From: Candidatus Zixiibacteriota bacterium | Lineage (GTDB): Bacteria > Zixibacteria > MSB-5A5 > JAABVY01 > JAHJOQ01 | Length of the DNA stretch: 39,625 nucleotides | Assembly: GCA_018820315.1 (NCBI GenBank) | Contig: JAHJOQ010000117.1 | Coordinates: forward strand, 1 to 39,625 | Direction of reading: 5' to 3' | Shown: in pieces, positions 7,559 to 14,356 of the stretch | Layout of the letters: each line of letters begins with the position of its first letter | Position numbering within the stretch: position 1 is the stretch's first letter | Notes under the pieces: generated by a model | The model's input: only the letters and a program-made list of their open reading frames with translations | The model's database searches: none | Told to the model about the DNA's origin: nothing | Position numbers and translations under genes: made by a program

Positions 7559-8455
7559 CTAGTTGTCCAAGTGTGCAACAGATGACCCTGATACTTCCTC
7601 GCCTTCGGGTTTGGTGGCCAATGTAACCTTTCGATAATGTTTACAGGAATACTCCAGATACTCATCAATCTCATCAAGATCAATGTTGCCTTTCTTCAGA
7701 TCACTTGGGAGTATGCTGATTATTAGTTTGTCGCATATACTTAGCCTCTTTGATGCTTCAATGTAGCTGTGAATTATCTCTTTCACGATAGTCGATCTGG
7801 TTAGATCATGAATCCGCCCGTGGTTTGTGCCGATAAGAGGAATAGTAACCGCGGCATCACGGCCTGATTCCAAAGCTATGTACTCCCACAACTTTGATAT
7901 GCTTAGCAAGACATCATCAACTGTTGACTCAACTCGATTGTTTGTTTTCTTTTTTGAACTTGCAAGCAAGTAGAACTTCTTGTTTCTTTGTTCGACCTCA
8001 ATCGTCGTGCCAATATCGTGGGCTCTTGTGCAATCAGTCTTCTTGCTTATGTCATTAGCCAGATGAGCCTCTTTGTCAGAGTAATACACCGCTATCATCT
8101 TGCTTAGCAAGCTACGTGCCTTCATAACGTTCCCACCCATACAGACATCAAAGCAGTTGTTGACGGGAATGACAAGTGTACCGGCGTTATCAAAGGCATC
8201 GCCAACCCTAACCTCTACAATATTATCCTTATCTCTAAGTTGATATGTGAAAGAGGTCTTGGGTCTGTTTTTCGCTAGTGCTATTATTACTATGACTACA
8301 GACGCGATCAGGAAGAACGCGACACTCTTAGCGAGAGAATCCGTCTTGCCATCGGTAGAATAACTGGCTATTTCGACAACCAACCAGAATAGACCAACGC
8401 CGGTGACGAAGTCACTCAGAATCGATTTGCGATTACGAAACCACCTGCGCATCAT
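7559..8455 (-). CDS. thsA: ThsA-like Thoeris effector: two TM helices plus macro domain
   Basis: A 298-residue protein. Basic N-terminus, then two membrane helices (about 15-32 and 42-61), then a cytosolic macro domain (about 78-280) with the ADP-ribose-pocket landmarks VGDAF (84-88), VIPVNNCFD (95-103), CMGGN and later IPLIGTNHGRI. This is the architecture of type II Thoeris ThsA (macro domain formerly DUF6430). In characterised systems the macro domain senses an ADP-ribose-type signal made by the TIR partner and the membrane part damages the cell to stop phage. The start overlaps the thsB stop by 4 bp (ATGA), so the two are translationally coupled. The C-terminal 25 residues are polar and probably disordered. 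The region is A/T-richer than its neighbours, consistent with horizontal gain. Confidence 0.85.
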   Translation of the reverse strand: MMRRWFRNRKSILSDFVTGVGLFWLVVEIASYSTDGKTDSLAKSVAFFLIASVVIVIIALAKNRPKTSFTYQLRDKDNIVEVRVGDAFDNAGTLVIPVNNCFDVCMGGNVMKARSLLSKMIAVYYSDKEAHLANDISKKTDCTRAHDIGTTIEVEQRNKKFYLLASSKKKTNNRVESTVDDVLLSISKLWEYIALESGRDAAVTIPLIGTNHGRIHDLTRSTIVKEIIHSYIEASKRLSICDKLIISILPSDLKKGNIDLDEIDEYLEYSCKHYRKVTLATKPEGEEVSGSSVAHLDN

Positions 8456-8955
8456 AGCCCCAGACTCTGATAGACTGAGTCATTATAATAATATGGCCCA
8501 GATTTGTTGCTACTTCTGTATTTCGCATCCCAAGACGGCCAGTTGTTCAACGCATGTTCCACGATCTTCTGATTGAAGCTGACGTGCACAGCAAGTTCGC
8601 CTTTTACAACCGGTGGACACAACGTTGAGTCCATACTTCTACTGCCATTTAGATTCACAACTATAATTGGTATTTGCTTCATGATGGCTTGTTCGATCTC
8701 CCAACGCACGAATTTGTATAGATACTTCGTGTTACTTCCGACAAGCAAGATAAAGACCTTTGTATTATGAAGCCTTTCAGATAACTTCGCTTTTATCGTC
8801 GCTTCCGATGACCAAGGCATTAGGTTGTTCAAATCATGCGCGTCATAGAAGTTGAATGTTGTGTTATCGTTTTTCTTCCATGCTTGCATTAGCCGATAAT
8901 AGTGGATGTCATTATCAGCGTCAAAAGCTACATAGGTTTTATTTGCATAAGTCAT
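8452..8955 (-). CDS. thsB: ThsB-like TIR-domain protein (DUF1863), Thoeris sensor
   Basis: A 167-residue TIR-like protein. It opens with the TYVAFDADNDIHYYRLMQAW strand-helix, has YDAHDLNN as the BB-loop region, then KVFILLVGSNTKYLYKFVRWEIEQAI. E86 in RWEIEQ is in the place of the catalytic NADase glutamate of TIR enzymes. This arrangement is the ThsB/DUF1863 type. In Thoeris the TIR protein recognises phage and converts NAD+ into a signal molecule for ThsA. I place the start at ATG 8955, preceded by GAGG with 5-nt spacing, rather than at a TTG six codons upstream. It is the first gene of the thsB-thsA operon and has its own strong promoter at 9091-9119. Confidence 0.85.
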   Translation of the reverse strand: MTYANKTYVAFDADNDIHYYRLMQAWKKNDNTTFNFYDAHDLNNLMPWSSEATIKAKLSERLHNTKVFILLVGSNTKYLYKFVRWEIEQAIMKQIPIIVVNLNGSRSMDSTLCPPVVKGELAVHVSFNQKIVEHALNNWPSWDAKYRSSNKSGPYYYNDSVYQSLGL

Positions 8956-9018
8956 TATGACCTCGCTTTGCAACCCTTCGCTGTTCTACTCTCGGGTTCC
9001 CGCCTGTCAGCCTCGTAA

Positions 9019-9036
9019 GGTGGAACGTTTTCCACC
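9019..9036. other. perfect 7-bp palindromic hairpin in the thsB leader
   Basis: GGTGGAA-CGTT-TTCCACC lies between the thsB promoter and its start codon. It may be an operator or an RNA hairpin in the roughly 130-nt leader; it has no T-tract. Confidence 0.4.
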
Positions 9037-9090
9037 ATCTTAGTTCCTATATTGCCCCCAACATCAGTCACGTATATTAATATCAAACCA

Positions 9091-9119
9091 ATCATACCAC
9101 GTTCGCTGCGCTGTGTCAA
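9091..9119 (-). promoter_or_regulatory. sigma-70 promoter for thsBA
   Basis: On the minus strand TTGACA (9119-9114) and TATGAT (9096-9091) are separated by exactly 17 bp. It is the best housekeeping promoter in this region and would start a transcript near 9084, leaving a leader of about 130 nt before thsB. Confidence 0.75.
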
Positions 9120-9222
9120 GGCAAATGCCGAATCTGTTGGCGGATTGGGACGTATGCCAACCGCGAATGTCCCAAAGGTCAGAATCCTAGTGATCCTGAC
9201 TATTCTCTTGTTCTGCGCGCCG

Positions 9223-9280
9223 AGGAAGTAGGCAGGATCACTCCGTCACGCCCTGGCGTGACTTCGGATCGCTGCTCTAC
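9223..9280. repeat. hairpin repeat copy R2 (inverted partner of 7467-7523)
   Basis: This 58-bp copy reads AGGAAGTAGGCAGGATCACT at its left end and CGGATCGCTGCTCTAC at its right end, with a GTCACGCC-CT-GGCGTGAC core hairpin. It is the near-identical reverse complement of R1. The remaining intergenic DNA from 8956 to 9518 holds the thsB promoter, hairpins, this repeat, a candidate enhancer and a sigma-54 promoter; no convincing gene is present. Confidence 0.85.
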
Positions 9281-9335
9281 CACTATTACGTGCGCGATTC
9301 GACAATCATCATATTTATGCAGCCCCAGATCAGAC

Positions 9336-9350
9336 GCACAAATATTGTGC
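9336..9350. promoter_or_regulatory. candidate activator-binding palindrome (UAS)
   Basis: GCACAA-ATA-TTGTGC is a perfect 6+6 dyad, centred about 120 bp upstream of the sigma-54 -24 element at 9461. That distance and the GCAC/GTGC ends are reminiscent of NtrC-type enhancer sites. Binding by the regulator encoded at 3625 is only a hypothesis. Confidence 0.4.
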
Positions 9351-9460
9351 TCCAAGCTCCGCCGATCATCTAATTTCGAGCGCCGATACTTCGCCTGAGA
9401 ACATCGTAATACTCTGTACAGCAACATATTGCGGACGCCTCCTGCCTGCAGGGCTGATTA

Positions 9461-9476
9461 TGGCACACTGCTTGCT
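9461..9476 (+). promoter_or_regulatory. sigma-54 (RpoN) -24/-12 promoter
   Basis: TGGCAC-N5-TTGCT matches the RpoN consensus at every key base, with the invariant GG (9462-9463) and GC (9474-9475) exactly 10 bp apart. Transcription would start near 9488, ahead of the ribosome-binding site at 9509 and the ATG at 9519, so it is correctly placed to drive the lipoprotein/DUF4384 genes. Confidence 0.72.
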
Positions 9477-9518
9477 TTATCAGACATCGGAATGAGCAAA
9501 ATAGTAGCGGAGGACAAT

Positions 9519-10436
9519 ATGAAAAACTCTAAAGATATTAAGAAAATTCTCGTAAGGATCGTTTCTGGGCTGATCCTAATGTTTTGGGGAGCGTTTTTTA
9601 TTGGTTGTGAAGATTGTAATGACTGCCGGGTCGTTGCGGTCGATGATACTCCTCCAGACGCTCCCCAGGGCGTATACTCGGTGACCGGAGACAGAGCTGT
9701 TTTTCTGTATTGGCTCAGAAGCCCTGAGAGTGATGTAGATTGCTACTGGGTCTGGCGCAGCGAAGAAGCAATTGAAGGGCCGTACGAACGGCGCCAAAAA
9801 GTCAACCACCCTTCAGATCAGAATATCGGCACGATCTCTTTTGTAGACGCGCCGCTGGTCAATGGAGAGACTTATTTCTACGCTGTGACGGCGGTAGACA
9901 AGCATGGCAACGAGAGCTACGAATTATCTCGCGAAGATGTGTACGATACCCCTCGACCCGAAGGTTCCGGGGTTGTTGTGTATGACATCGGCACACAGCC
10001 GGTATTAGCGGGATTTGATTTTCGCAATGGGCAGCCAAGAGCCTGGGATGATGATCGTGCGGATATATATTTCGAGTATGATGCCGATTGGAATGCTTTT
10101 TTCGTCTGGGCAAAGACATTCGATGTGGGTTGGACCGACATCCAGGATTTTGGATTCACAGAGAGCCTCGACGAACTCGGCTGGGCACCTACTGAAGGTT
10201 GGTCGAAAGTTGGATGGCTCGAAGCGATAGATGGTCATTCATATTATATCTGGACAGCAGAAGAGAATTTCGCCAAGTTTCGCATAGATGCTTCCGATTC
10301 CCGCACCAAGAGCCTGACAATCTCGTGGGCATATCAAACAGAAGTGGGGAATCCTGAATTAGTGCCATCGAGACCGGAGCACGATCCGGCATTTGGCACC
10401 AAAGCGGCTTTTGTAAGTCTCAGTGACTCTAAGTAG
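9519..10436 (+). CDS. fibronectin type III domain lipoprotein-like protein
   Basis: A 305-residue exported protein. A basic N-terminus and hydrophobic segment end in FFIGC, a near-lipobox suggesting lipid anchoring, followed by CEDCNDC with extra cysteines. Residues about 48-145 form a fibronectin type III domain: PPDAPQGVYSV opening, the YWLRSPESDVDCYWVWRS strands, NGETYFYAVTAVDKHGNES closing. The C-terminal half (about 150-305) is Trp/Asp-rich and unassigned. I start at ATG 9519, which has GGAGG at 9509-9513, rather than at an upstream TTG. It probably forms an operon with the DUF4384 gene 18 nt downstream and is the first gene after the sigma-54 promoter. Role: cell-envelope or surface binding, not further known. 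Confidence 0.75.
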   Translation: MKNSKDIKKILVRIVSGLILMFWGAFFIGCEDCNDCRVVAVDDTPPDAPQGVYSVTGDRAVFLYWLRSPESDVDCYWVWRSEEAIEGPYERRQKVNHPSDQNIGTISFVDAPLVNGETYFYAVTAVDKHGNESYELSREDVYDTPRPEGSGVVVYDIGTQPVLAGFDFRNGQPRAWDDDRADIYFEYDADWNAFFVWAKTFDVGWTDIQDFGFTESLDELGWAPTEGWSKVGWLEAIDGHSYYIWTAEENFAKFRIDASDSRTKSLTISWAYQTEVGNPELVPSRPEHDPAFGTKAAFVSLSDSK

Positions 10437-10454
10437 AGAGGGTAGGTGTTTAGA

Positions 10455-12008
10455 ATGAAAAAGATTACTGCGATGATGGTTGTAGCGATGATGCTCCTCG
10501 CGGCTCAGATGTTCGCGCAGGACAAGATCGCTCCCATGCCGAGACCGACCGACGATCTTGAGGTTCGAGTCTGGACTAACAAGGCCGAGGGAAAATCATT
10601 CGGGCAGGGGGAGCACATAATTGTCTATTTCCAGACGAATCGCGACAGCTATGTGACGATTTACGATCTGGATACTCGAGGCGACATAAACCTGCTCTTC
10701 CCGTTAGAGTACGATGACCCATCCTATGTCGAGGGTGGAAGAGTCTACTCTATACCCGATTACTATGATGATTATGAGCTAGTCGTCGAAGGGCCTCTCG
10801 GGCATGAGTATATACAGGCTGTGGCTTCGCTTGATCCATTCGATGTCCCGGCGTGGCCGTCGAAGTTCTTCAAGTACGATGAGTATTATCCGCTTCACGC
10901 GGACAGGGATGCTGTGGACTTTCTGAATTATGTCAATCACCGCTATTTCCCCTTCGACAACTGCGGGGCTCGGTGTGCGGTAGATTACACGCATTTCGAA
11001 GTGCGCCGCGACTGGAGTTATGACTGGGATGATTACTATGACCAGCGCGACTACTATCGCAACGATCGCTACTATTACGATCCCTGGGGATGGTGCGGCA
11101 CTATCTACATCGGCTATCCGTATGGTGGCGCAGTCTATATCAACGGGATATTCTACGGTTACGCGCCACTGTTCGTCCCTCGAATTGTCGTGGGCTGGCA
11201 TCACTTCCAGATATGGTATGATGGATTCTATTGGTACGACCAGCGCTTCCGTGTCTACGCTGGCGGGTGGTATGACTACGACTGTGATGATGTCAGGTAT
11301 AAAGGTGATCACAATCACTACGGATTCAAACCGAAGCGGAGAGGTTCGCCGGAAGAGGTAGCTGGCCGGTTTGAGCCTGACAGACGCAAGACCGTGTTCA
11401 CTAAGAAAGAAGGATACATCACGAAAGACAAGTATCTTGCTGAGCGGACAAAGACCCCTGTTCGCAGCACCGACAACAAGTATTTCAAGGGCGTCAACAA
11501 GGACATGCGCGGTACCAAAACTTACGGTTCGGATGGCAAGAAGGTGAACGTGACAAATGACGCAAAGAACAGCAAGTCATATAAGAAGAATGCTGCCTGG
11601 AATGACTACAACTCGCCCAAGGTTTCGACCGAGAAGAAGAAGTCTGACAATTCCGGAAAGGAAATCAAGTCAACCGGAGTAAACAGCAAGAAGACGAAAA
11701 AGAGCACATCTTCGTCGGACTATTCCAAGGGTAAGTCATCCGGGTCGTCCGATAAACAGCCGATCTTCAAGCCGAAGTCCTCGAATGACAAGAAGTCCTC
11801 CGGATCATCGAAGGGCAATAAGGGATCGGATAAGACGAACATTTCGACCGGGAGCTCGAAGAAGCCATCGGGAAGCTCAACATCTCCGAAATCTTCGGGT
11901 GGCTCTTCCGGATATTCGAAGCCGAGCGGCGGATCGGCACCGTCGGGTGGATCGAAGAGTTCCGGTGGAAGCCGGTCCGGTGGCGGCAAGAAGGACGGTA
12001 GACGATAA
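10455..12008 (+). CDS. exported DUF4384 protein with Tyr/Asp-rich middle and Ser/Lys/Gly-rich tail
   Basis: A 517-residue secreted protein: signal peptide about 1-22 (ending MFAQ), then a DUF4384-type domain about 30-130 (EVRVWTN, GEHIIVYFQTNRDSYVTIYD, INLLFPLE). The middle (about 150-290) is extremely rich in Tyr, Asp and Trp with repeated DYYD/RYYYDP runs. The last 200 residues are low-complexity Ser/Lys/Gly (SSGSSKG, KSSGGS, SGGSKSSGG). DUF4384 domains occur in envelope and stress-linked proteins; the rest looks disordered and cell-wall or matrix-like. An in-frame GTG lies three codons upstream, but ATG 10455 fits the AGG ribosome-binding site and the signal peptide. A strong hairpin follows the stop. 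Confidence 0.75.
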   Translation: MKKITAMMVVAMMLLAAQMFAQDKIAPMPRPTDDLEVRVWTNKAEGKSFGQGEHIIVYFQTNRDSYVTIYDLDTRGDINLLFPLEYDDPSYVEGGRVYSIPDYYDDYELVVEGPLGHEYIQAVASLDPFDVPAWPSKFFKYDEYYPLHADRDAVDFLNYVNHRYFPFDNCGARCAVDYTHFEVRRDWSYDWDDYYDQRDYYRNDRYYYDPWGWCGTIYIGYPYGGAVYINGIFYGYAPLFVPRIVVGWHHFQIWYDGFYWYDQRFRVYAGGWYDYDCDDVRYKGDHNHYGFKPKRRGSPEEVAGRFEPDRRKTVFTKKEGYITKDKYLAERTKTPVRSTDNKYFKGVNKDMRGTKTYGSDGKKVNVTNDAKNSKSYKKNAAWNDYNSPKVSTEKKKSDNSGKEIKSTGVNSKKTKKSTSSSDYSKGKSSGSSDKQPIFKPKSSNDKKSSGSSKGNKGSDKTNISTGSSKKPSGSSTSPKSSGGSSGYSKPSGGSAPSGGSKSSGGSRSGGGKKDGRR

Positions 12009-12014
12009 CACAGG

Positions 12015-12044
12015 TTGCGCCCTTCGGAATGCCAAAGGGCGCAA
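12015..12044 (+). terminator. hairpin terminator after the DUF4384 gene
   Basis: TTGCGCCCTT / AAGGGCGCAA form a perfect 10-bp stem with a 10-nt loop, followed by ACCGATTTTA. The T-run is short and displaced by about 6 nt, so termination may be partial. Confidence 0.6.
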
Positions 12045-12116
12045 ACCGATTTTAGCTTGACGCAAGGAGTGTCGAAACCATATACTGAAAGTGTCAGCCG
12101 ACAGGAGTCATGAGAA

Positions 12117-12494
12117 ATGATCAGCATTGCTATCAAGACAGCGGCATTGGTGCTGCTAGTGTTGCTTCTGGCAGTTCCGGTATTCGCCACTCAGAAGGAG
12201 CCTTCCAAAGAGGTTCCGGTAGTGGCTCAGCCGGTAATTACGCCTAAGACTGCCGCTCCTGAGAAGCAGCAGGAAGAGCCGGAGCAGGCGGAGATCAAGC
12301 AGGAGGAGCCCGCCCAGGAAGAGTATGATGATTTCACCGACGATGACAAGAATGGCATAGACGACAAGTTTGAAGAGGCGGATAGAAAGAGAGTCAAGGT
12401 ACAGGAAGTCATTGGACGGTCGAAGCCCACGGAACCTGAGCAGAAAACTGAAGTGAAAACCGAGGTGAAGAAGGCGATACCTGAGAAGAAGTAA
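12117..12494 (+). CDS. small exported charged protein of unknown function
   Basis: A 125-residue protein with a clear signal peptide (about 1-25, ending VFATQ). The mature part is almost all Glu, Lys, Pro and Gln, with one ordered-looking stretch, YDDFTDDDKNGIDDKFEEAD, whose DxDxNG-like DDDKNGIDD is reminiscent of calcium-binding acidic loops. AGGAG at 12103 is well placed for ATG 12117. It lies after a partial terminator, so it may be expressed with the upstream surface genes. I do not recognise a family. Confidence 0.6.
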   Translation: MISIAIKTAALVLLVLLLAVPVFATQKEPSKEVPVVAQPVITPKTAAPEKQQEEPEQAEIKQEEPAQEEYDDFTDDDKNGIDDKFEEADRKRVKVQEVIGRSKPTEPEQKTEVKTEVKKAIPEKK

Positions 12495-12560
12495 TCTCGG
12501 AAGATCATTGAGAGCCGGGTTCAACCTAAAGAGATTCAGCCTGTTAAGGTGAAATTATCC

Positions 12561-12588
12561 TTGACAGGTTCTTTTTTTGAGTTAATCT
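12561..12588 (+). promoter_or_regulatory. sigma-70 promoter of the hrcA-dnaK operon
   Basis: TTGACA (12561-12566) is followed after 16 bp by TAATCT (12583-12588), a fair -10 that abuts the CIRCE element. Repressor at CIRCE would cover the start site. Confidence 0.6.
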
Positions 12589-12614
12589 TAGCACTCTGTC
12601 GGCACAAGTGCTAA
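12588..12614 (+). promoter_or_regulatory. CIRCE operator (HrcA-binding inverted repeat)
   Basis: TTAGCACTC-N9-AAGTGCTAA matches the CIRCE consensus (TTAGCACTC-N9-GAGTGCTAA) with a single mismatch. It lies 31 nt before hrcA, so the whole hrcA-grpE-dnaK-dnaJ operon should be repressed by HrcA at normal temperature and released on heat shock. Confidence 0.95.
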
Positions 12615-12644
12615 TAACTTGTGTATATTATAGCTGAGTAGGAT

Positions 12645-13682
12645 ATGAAGAAACTGTACAGTGACATGAATGATCGTGAGAAGCAGATTCTGGCTGCTTT
12701 GATCGACCAATATGTAAAGACTGCTCAGCCGGTCGGATCACGGGTCCTTGCGAACAAGTATGGCTTGGGAATCTCTCCCGCCACGATTCGCAACACTTTG
12801 CAGGACCTTGAAGAGATCGGTTTGGTAGCACAACCACATACATCGGCCGGGCGAATTCCGACCGATCTCGGTTATCGCGTCTATGTCGACTTGCTGCTCA
12901 AACCTGTTGAGCTGACATTCAATGAACAGCAGCTGATAAAACAGAAGATCAAATCGCAGTACACGCCAATCGAGCAGATCCTTGAGCAGACATCAAGGAT
13001 ACTTGCGGAAATTACCGACCAGCTCGGAGTGTCGATATCGCCACAGCTCGACAAAGCGGTACTGACCCGTATGGAGATGATTCCGGTTGCCGAAAGAAAG
13101 CTGCTGATAGTCATAGCTGTCAGGTCTGGCCTGGTGAAGACAATCCTCATGGAAGTCGATTCCGATCTATCGCCGGTCATGGTGACAGAGACATCACGCC
13201 TTCTTAATGAGAAATTGACGGGGCTGACACTCGGCGAAATCAGGACCACCGTCGCCGAGCGATTCAAGGACGTGAAGCTGGGTGATCCGAAATTGATCAA
13301 GGTTTTCACGGAATCTGTGAGTGTGATGTCTGCCGGTATCGACAGAGAAAGCGTCCATGTCGATGGAGCATCAAACATAATACGACAGCCGGAGTTCAGG
13401 GATCAGAAAAATCTGGATCAGCTGTTGGGAGTAATTGAGAAGAGACAGCCGATCGCCGATGCGGTATCATCCGTCTCTCTCCAGGACGGAATCGTCGTTA
13501 CCATAGGCAAGGAAGCCAATCTGGGGAACTTCGAGATGTGCAGCATGGTCACCTCGACCTACTGGGCGGGACGATCCAAAGGTACTATAGGGGTCATCGG
13601 TCCGACTCGCATGAAATACTCCAAGCTGGTTTCGATAGTTGACTATACTGCCAAATTCCTTTCGCGGCTATTGTCCGATTAG
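12645..13682 (+). CDS. hrcA: heat-shock transcriptional repressor HrcA
   Basis: A 345-residue protein of normal HrcA length. The N-terminal winged helix has AALIDQYVKTAQPVGSR, ISPATIRNTLQDLEEIGL and HTSAGRIPTDLGYRVYVD, all diagnostic. The central and C-terminal dimerisation/GAF-like regions follow, with MCSMVTSTYWAGRSKGTIGVIGPTRM near the end. HrcA binds CIRCE and is kept active by GroEL in studied species; here its operator is directly upstream. An alternative ATG lies 21 nt downstream; the ribosome-binding site (AGG just before 12645) is poorly spaced, so the exact start is uncertain. Confidence 0.96.
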   Translation: MKKLYSDMNDREKQILAALIDQYVKTAQPVGSRVLANKYGLGISPATIRNTLQDLEEIGLVAQPHTSAGRIPTDLGYRVYVDLLLKPVELTFNEQQLIKQKIKSQYTPIEQILEQTSRILAEITDQLGVSISPQLDKAVLTRMEMIPVAERKLLIVIAVRSGLVKTILMEVDSDLSPVMVTETSRLLNEKLTGLTLGEIRTTVAERFKDVKLGDPKLIKVFTESVSVMSAGIDRESVHVDGASNIIRQPEFRDQKNLDQLLGVIEKRQPIADAVSSVSLQDGIVVTIGKEANLGNFEMCSMVTSTYWAGRSKGTIGVIGPTRMKYSKLVSIVDYTAKFLSRLLSD

Positions 13683-13692
13683 AGGGTAGACT

Positions 13693-14310
13693 ATGAGCAA
13701 GAAACATCCTGACAAAAACACCGACTTCGATAAGGCTGATGGTGAAGAAATTGAAGTCGAGATAAAGATGCCCGAATCTGACGCTGACGGCGAGGAAGTC
13801 GACGGCGATTCGACGGCAGAGATCGAAGGGGAACAACTGACTGAGGAAGCTCCAAAGTCCCTTGAAGAACAACTGCGGCTTAAAGAAGATCAATATTTGC
13901 GACTGGCTGCCGAGTTTGACAATTTCAGAAAACGCAACGCACGACAGTTCGCACAGATTATTGAATCGTCACAGGCTGACATATACACCGAACTCCTGAC
14001 CGTCCTTGACAATTTCCGCCGCGCACTCGAAGCAGACAACGGCGCTGCAGATTTTGAATCGTTCAGAAAGGGAGTCGAACTGATCTATTCCCAATTGAAC
14101 GATTTCCTCAAGAAGAACAATGTCGAGCCTTTTGATTCGGTAGGCAAGAAATTCGATCCGAATGTTCATGAGGCAATGATGACAGTGCAGACGGATGATC
14201 ACAAAGAGGACACAGTCGTCAAAGAGTTTGAGAAAGGGTATAAGCTCAGAGACAGGATTCTGAGGCATGCACGAGTCTCTGTAGCGAAACCTTCAGACGA
14301 AAATCAATAA
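13693..14310 (+). CDS. grpE: nucleotide exchange factor GrpE
   Basis: A 205-residue GrpE. About 60 acidic, probably disordered residues are followed by the long coiled-coil helix ([21 protein letters not shown], diagnostic) and the C-terminal beta domain with [39 protein letters not shown]. It releases ADP from DnaK. It starts 10 nt after hrcA with AGAGGGT as ribosome-binding site. Confidence 0.97.
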   Translation: MSKKHPDKNTDFDKADGEEIEVEIKMPESDADGEEVDGDSTAEIEGEQLTEEAPKSLEEQLRLKEDQYLRLAAEFDNFRKRNARQFAQIIESSQADIYTELLTVLDNFRRALEADNGAADFESFRKGVELIYSQLNDFLKKNNVEPFDSVGKKFDPNVHEAMMTVQTDDHKEDTVVKEFEKGYKLRDRILRHARVSVAKPSDENQ

Positions 14311-14356
14311 TAGTGAATACCCTCAATTTCAAATAGAAATCAAGGAGGATCACGTA

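Noticed and set aside
10779-11318. Ile/Val-rich minus-strand frame opposite the DUF4384 gene
   Set aside because: Reverse complement of Tyr/Asp codons gives Ile/Val strings; no membrane gene is supported.
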